DNA from: Sediminibacterium sp.
GTDB taxonomy: Bacteria; Bacteroidota; Bacteroidia; Chitinophagales; Chitinophagaceae
Direction: 5' to 3'
DNA length: 10,528 nt
NCBI GenBank assembly: GCA_023263235.1
Contig: JALQXE010000020.1
Span: 1 to 10,528 of the forward strand
The notes under the pieces were generated by a model, which saw only the letters and a program-made list of their open reading frames with translations, was not told the origin of the DNA and did no database searches. Each line of letters starts with the position of its first letter. Positions within the stretch are counted from its first letter, which is position 1. A program made the position numbers and the translations under genes. Positions 7,776 through 10,528 of the stretch are shown one piece after another.

Positions 7776-7900
7776 AGATATCAGCCACAACGATGTTGTG
7801 GCTGAGTTGTTTATGGAGGGAGAAAATCAAGCTCGCTTGAGTTTTCGAGCGACAGAAACAACTCAAAGCCTCCGAAATGAAATGAAGGAGGCTGATATCT
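7776..7900. repeat. Nested inverted-repeat region downstream of tRNA-Pro
   Basis: A 125-bp stretch bounded by perfect 11-bp inverted repeats (AGATATCAGCC 7776-7786; GGCTGATATCT 7890-7900). Inside are a second long stem (7800-7812 with 7856-7870: 13 bp with a 2-nt bulge) and a small hairpin (7823-7832 with 7835-7845, one bulge). The segments overlap an alternative set: hairpin 7781-7791/7795-7805 and hairpin 7867-7873/7887-7893. No convincing open reading frame lies here. The bounding repeats have no obvious target-site duplication. It could be a structured RNA or tRNA trailer, a terminator cluster, or a small repeat element. Confidence 0.7.
7781..7812 (+). terminator. Likely terminator hairpin of tRNA-Pro
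   Basis: An 11-bp perfect stem (TCAGCCACAAC 7781-7791; GTTGTGGCTGA 7795-7805) with a 3-nt GAT loop begins 11 bases after the tRNA CCA end and is followed by GTTGTTT. The position suits a terminator or 3'-processing signal, but the T run is short and interrupted. Confidence 0.45.
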
Positions 7901-7915
7901 TATGCTTTTACCGCA

Positions 7916-7962
7916 AGGGTGCAAGGATTAAGCGAACGCAGTGAGCTAAATCCTTGCACCCT
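7916..7962. repeat. Strong 14-bp hairpin between the tRNA region and the M20 gene
   Basis: Perfect 14-bp arms AGGGTGCAAGGATT (7916-7929) and AATCCTTGCACCCT (7949-7962). Within the 19-nt loop, AGC/GCT (7931-7933, 7945-7947) can pair after one A-A mismatch, followed by tandem G-A/A-G oppositions and AC/GT closing a GCA triloop. The core word GCGAACGCAGTGAGC resembles common bacterial intergenic palindromes. A T-rich tract follows on the plus strand, so it may also act as a terminator. Confidence 0.75.
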
Positions 7963-7999
7963 CATATTCATTTATTTGTTAAATTTAATTTCAAATAAC

Positions 8000-9628
8000 A
8001 TGAATATGCCACTCCAAATTAAAACCGCTAAACCCATACTAGTAATATTAGCTAGTTTATTTTTTACGACTTCATATGCTCAATCCAAAGCCGAAACAGC
8101 TAAAGTAGAAGCAATGAAAACAAAGGCTTTAACGATAGTAGATTCAAAAGCTAAAAATATTCAAGAGATGGTTGATATGGTATTTAGCTTTGGAGAATTA
8201 GGTTTTCAAGAAATTGAAACATCGAAATATTTAACGAACATTTTAGAAAAAAATGGTTTCACAATTGAAAGAAATATTGCAGGCATTCCAACAGCTTGGA
8301 TGGCTAAATGGGGGAATGGTAGCCCCGTAATTGCACTAGGTAGTGATATTGATTGTATTCCAAAAGCCTCACAAATGCCAGGGGTAGCATACAAGTCTCC
8401 TATTGTGGAGGGTGCGCCAGGTCATGGGGAAGGTCATAATTCGGGCCAATCTGTAGTAATTTATGCGGCCATAGCGGCAAAGCAAATTATGGAAGAGAAT
8501 AAATTATCGGGAACACTTGTTATTTGGCCTGGTGTTGCAGAAGAATTGGTTGCTAGTAAAGCATGGTATGTAAGAGATGGATATTTTAAAAATATTGATG
8601 CTTGTATTTTTACACATGTTAGTAGTGATTTTACTTCTGATTATGGTGATAATGGTGGTAATGGAAATTTAAGTGTTCAATTTGATTTTTCTGGAGAAGC
8701 CGCTCATGCAGCAGGTGCACCCTGGAGAGGAAAGAGTGCTTTAGACGCTGTTGAATTAATGAATGTGGGTTGGAATTATAAAAGGGAACATTTAAAACCC
8801 ACACAACGCTCACATTATGTAATTAAAGATGGAGGTGATCAACCTAATGTAGTTCCTTCTGTTGCAAGCGTTTGGTATTTTTTTAGAGAACGTACTTATG
8901 ATGATATTATGAAAAATTACCAAGCTGGAATTAAAATTGCAAATGGAGCTGCGATGATGACAGATACTAAAGTTACTAGTAAAATTTTAGGAACTGCTTG
9001 GCCAGGACATTTTAACAAACCACTTGCTCAAGCAATGTATAAAAATATACAAACTGTTGGTATGCCTAAATGGTCAGAGGATGATGAAAAATTAGCTATT
9101 GCCGTTCAAAAATTATTAGATGCTCCTGAAAAAGATCAAAAAGGGAATCCAATAAAAGGTATGAATAAAAAAATTGATACTCTTGAAGGCTCAGTTCCAT
9201 TTTCATGGGGTGGAGGTTCAGATGATATTGCTGATATTTCTTGGAATTTACCAACCATTGTCTTAAGATATCCAGCAAATATTAAAGGTACTAAAGGACA
9301 CCATTGGGGTGATGCAATTGCTATGGCAACGCCCATTGCACATAAGGGATGCTTAGCGGGTGCAAAAGCAACTGCATTAACTTTAGTTGACATTTTTACA
9401 AATCCAAAAATTGTAGCTGATGCAAAAGATTATTTTGTTAATGTGCAAACTAAAGATGTAAAATATAAACCATTCATTTCAGCCTCTGATCCAGCGCCAA
9501 TTTATTTAAATAAAGAAACAATGGATAAGTATAGAGAGAAAATGAAACCTTTTTATTATCAGCCCGATAAATACAATACCTATTTAGAACAGCTGGGTAT
9601 TCAATATCCTACGATAGAAAAAAAGTAG
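8000..9628 (+). CDS. Exported M20-family amidohydrolase (AbgB-like)
   Basis: A 542-residue zinc-type peptidase/amidohydrolase related to the M20D group that includes AbgB (aminobenzoyl-glutamate hydrolase). The ATG at 8000-8002 starts a good signal peptide (MNMPLQIKTAKPILVILASLFFTTSYAQ, cut near 27-28), so the enzyme is probably periplasmic. The frame is open further upstream, but only through the hairpin at 7916-7962. Candidate metal and catalytic residues are D116/D118 (GSDIDCIP), H142 and H146 (GHGEGHNSG), E181/E182 (VAEEL), H206 (FTHVS) and H434/H435 (GHHWGD). H236 in GEAAHAAGAPWRGKSALDA lies in the dimer/lid domain. It hydrolyses an amide bond of an N-acyl amino acid or dipeptide; the substrate is unknown. 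The C-terminal extension (about 465-542) is longer than in AbgB. It is monocistronic, with a strong terminator immediately after. Confidence 0.93.
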   Translation: MNMPLQIKTAKPILVILASLFFTTSYAQSKAETAKVEAMKTKALTIVDSKAKNIQEMVDMVFSFGELGFQEIETSKYLTNILEKNGFTIERNIAGIPTAWMAKWGNGSPVIALGSDIDCIPKASQMPGVAYKSPIVEGAPGHGEGHNSGQSVVIYAAIAAKQIMEENKLSGTLVIWPGVAEELVASKAWYVRDGYFKNIDACIFTHVSSDFTSDYGDNGGNGNLSVQFDFSGEAAHAAGAPWRGKSALDAVELMNVGWNYKREHLKPTQRSHYVIKDGGDQPNVVPSVASVWYFFRERTYDDIMKNYQAGIKIANGAAMMTDTKVTSKILGTAWPGHFNKPLAQAMYKNIQTVGMPKWSEDDEKLAIAVQKLLDAPEKDQKGNPIKGMNKKIDTLEGSVPFSWGGGSDDIADISWNLPTIVLRYPANIKGTKGHHWGDAIAMATPIAHKGCLAGAKATALTLVDIFTNPKIVADAKDYFVNVQTKDVKYKPFISASDPAPIYLNKETMDKYREKMKPFYYQPDKYNTYLEQLGIQYPTIEKK

Positions 9629-9633
9629 AACGC

Positions 9634-9666
9634 AAAAAAAAGGTGGCTTTAAGTCACCTTTTTTTT
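9634..9666. terminator. Bidirectional intrinsic terminator
   Basis: Eight As (9634-9641) pair with eight Ts (9659-9666), closing the GC-rich stem GGTGGC/GTCACC (one G-T pair) with a 5-nt loop TTTAA (9648-9652), 14 bp in all. Both strands show a stem followed by a U run. It lies 5 bp after the M20 stop and overlaps the stop codon of the convergent GH25 gene (9665-9667), so it serves both. Confidence 0.9.
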
Positions 9667-10363
9667 ATTTAATGAGTAGTTGTTTAAATTTTTCGCTATC
9701 TCCTAAAAACAAGTCTAAGTCAACATCTCCATAAATACCATTAACTTTTCCATGCTGACTATATTGTAAAAACAAAACCTCATTAGCATCGAAAGCTGGC
9801 CTTAATTTATATTTTGTATTATAGTATAACCAAACAGGATAGTTGTTTACTTTCCCTTTCATATATCTTACAAAAAAATAATAAGATGAATAAATTATAG
9901 GTTTAACTCCATAATATTTTTCTGCCATTTCAAGCCAAATATTCACATCTTTCATATCAATATCAGCATTTTCAACATCCAAAATAGGAGGTAAGTCATT
10001 GGTAACTAGTTTAACACTATTTCTATAATTCTCAAATTGCACTGCCGCTGATGAATTGGATTTAAAAAAATGATAAGCGCCTCGAGTTATGTTTAGTTTC
10101 TTTGAAATATCCCAACTATTGTTAAATCTTCTATCATTAATAGTATTCCCTTCTGTAGCTTTCATAATACAAAACGAATTTTTTGATTTAACCAAATCCC
10201 AATTATAAATTTGATTGTAATGTGAAATATCGATACCCCTTATTTTATAATTTGAATTTGAAAAAGGAACAAGTGTATGTAGGTAGTTTTTATAAATAAT
10301 TACAATCACAATTAAGATTGCAGAAAAGCTAAGTAAAAATATTTTCCAGTATTTATTTTTCAA
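9665..10363 (-). CDS. Membrane-anchored GH25 lysozyme-like glycoside hydrolase
   Basis: A 232-residue protein with a short basic N-terminus, one hydrophobic helix (about 8-24, LLSFSAILIVIVII) and an outside domain of the GH25 (Chalaropsis-type muramidase) family, which cuts peptidoglycan between N-acetylmuramic acid and N-acetylglucosamine. Motifs: GIDISHYN (43-50, with the family Asp D45), FCIMKATEG (64-72), RGAYHFF (94-100), PPILDVE (125-131, with the D129/E131 catalytic pair), and QYSQHGKVNGIYGDVDLDLF (200-219). The catalytic residues appear intact. The start is TTG (10361-10363): an in-frame stop lies at 10370-10372 just upstream, and no ATG occurs before the conserved domain. The helix has no clear signal-peptidase site, so it is probably an anchor. 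Likely role: cell-wall remodelling or a cargo-free lysozyme; no phage genes are nearby. Confidence 0.92.
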   Translation of the reverse strand: MKNKYWKIFLLSFSAILIVIVIIYKNYLHTLVPFSNSNYKIRGIDISHYNQIYNWDLVKSKNSFCIMKATEGNTINDRRFNNSWDISKKLNITRGAYHFFKSNSSAAVQFENYRNSVKLVTNDLPPILDVENADIDMKDVNIWLEMAEKYYGVKPIIYSSYYFFVRYMKGKVNNYPVWLYYNTKYKLRPAFDANEVLFLQYSQHGKVNGIYGDVDLDLFLGDSEKFKQLLIK

Positions 10364-10398
10364 TTGCTGTTATTTAAATGAAAAAGTAATGCTTATTT

Positions 10399-10406
10399 CA
10401 AATATA
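10399..10406 (-). promoter_or_regulatory. -7 promoter element of the GH25 gene
   Basis: On the minus strand this reads TATATTTG, a perfect match to TAnnTTTG, 35 bp before the TTG start, leaving a leader of roughly 30 nt. No clear -33 TTTG is visible at the expected spacing. Its presence in a 95-bp divergent intergenic region supports it. Confidence 0.5.
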
Positions 10407-10446
10407 AATATATCATAACACATGAGTAGAAATGAAGCGAATACTT

Positions 10447-10454
10447 TAACTTTG
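10447..10454 (+). promoter_or_regulatory. -7 promoter element of the helicase gene
   Basis: TAACTTTG is a perfect match to TAnnTTTG, ending only 4 bases before the ATG at 10459. Transcription from it would begin at or very near the start codon. No clear -33 element is seen. Confidence 0.4.
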
Positions 10455-10458
10455 TTTT

Positions 10459-10528
10459 ATGAAATTTACGGACCTCAATTTAAATGCCTCTCTGCTCAAT
10501 GCTTTAGATGATTTAAAATATAAGCAAC
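10459..10528 (+). CDS. Probable DEAD-box RNA helicase, N-terminal fragment
   Basis: Only 23 codons are visible (MKFTDLNLNASLLNALDDLKYKQ) before the window ends. The pattern F-x-DL-x-L, then LL-x-AL, then Y, is how RhlE/DeaD-type RNA helicases begin, just before the PTPIQ Q-motif, which would lie just past the edge. Those proteins unwind structured RNA in ribosome assembly and cold adaptation. The call rests on this short resemblance alone. The gene is divergent from the GH25 gene. Confidence 0.65.
   Translation, partial: MKFTDLNLNASLLNALDDLKYKQ

Noticed and set aside
7594..7866. Upstream extension of the dihydroorotase-like gene to a 512-residue protein
   Set aside because: The extra 91 codons run antisense through the complete tRNA-Pro and its trailer and match nothing in the family; the ATG at 7591-7593 gives the normal N-terminus.
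7696..7944. An 82-codon plus-strand open frame across the tRNA
   Set aside because: It overlaps the tRNA and the inverted-repeat region, and its product has no recognisable features.
7776..7962. CRISPR array
   Set aside because: The repeats are inverted, not direct, with no regular spacers and no cas genes nearby.
7971..7978. TTTATTTG as the -7 promoter box of the M20 gene
   Set aside because: It misses the second base of TAnnTTTG, has no -33 partner and lies in an AT-rich tract where such words arise by chance.
7919..7999. Upstream extension of the M20 gene to a 569-residue protein
   Set aside because: The added residues translate the 14-bp hairpin and would precede a perfectly good signal peptide that starts at 8000.
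9665..10363. Phage endolysin, suggesting a prophage
   Set aside because: The protein has a membrane anchor, and no holin, structural or integrase genes lie within view; GH25 proteins are also ordinary chromosomal enzymes.

Overview
The window looks like a chromosomal segment of an AT-rich member of the Bacteroidota, probably Chitinophagaceae-like. Three things point there: protein families typical of that phylum (DUF4199, a GmhA/GmhB pair, a degenerate second dihydroorotase), no recognisable Shine-Dalgarno sites upstream of the starts, and perfect matches to the Bacteroidota -7 promoter element TAnnTTTG at three sensible places. The genus is an inference from memory of protein families, not from any search.

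Layout: (1) Bases 1-1676, plus strand: the 3' part of lepA (elongation factor 4), lacking its first roughly 40 codons. (2) Bases 1697-7593, minus strand: seven tightly packed genes, transcribed right to left. They are a dihydroorotase-like protein, a DUF4199 membrane protein, a family 2 glycosyltransferase with two C-terminal membrane segments, a family 4 glycosyltransferase, GmhA, a GmhB-like phosphatase, and an exported protein of unknown function. Gaps are 34 bp or less and one pair overlaps, so this is very likely one operon. Its core job appears to be making a heptose precursor and building a cell-surface glycan on a lipid carrier. (3) Bases 7594-7999: a promoter and a tRNA-Pro(GGG) gene on the plus strand, then about 190 bp unusually rich in nested inverted repeats. 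(4) Bases 8000-9628, plus strand: an exported M20-family amidohydrolase. (5) A 33-bp hairpin that can terminate transcription in both directions, then on the minus strand a membrane-anchored GH25 lysozyme-like protein that appears to start at TTG. (6) The window ends 70 bases into a plus-strand gene that looks like a DEAD-box RNA helicase.

The most interesting non-coding signal is at 7776-7900. Four short complementary segments there can pair as two separate hairpins (1:2 and 3:4) or as a stem within a stem (2:3 inside 1:4), the layout of a two-state RNA switch, though it could equally be a repeat element. The most interesting protein is the dihydroorotase homologue, which has lost most of the metal-binding residues of active enzymes. 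No CRISPR array, insertion sequence, phage genes or defence system was seen.
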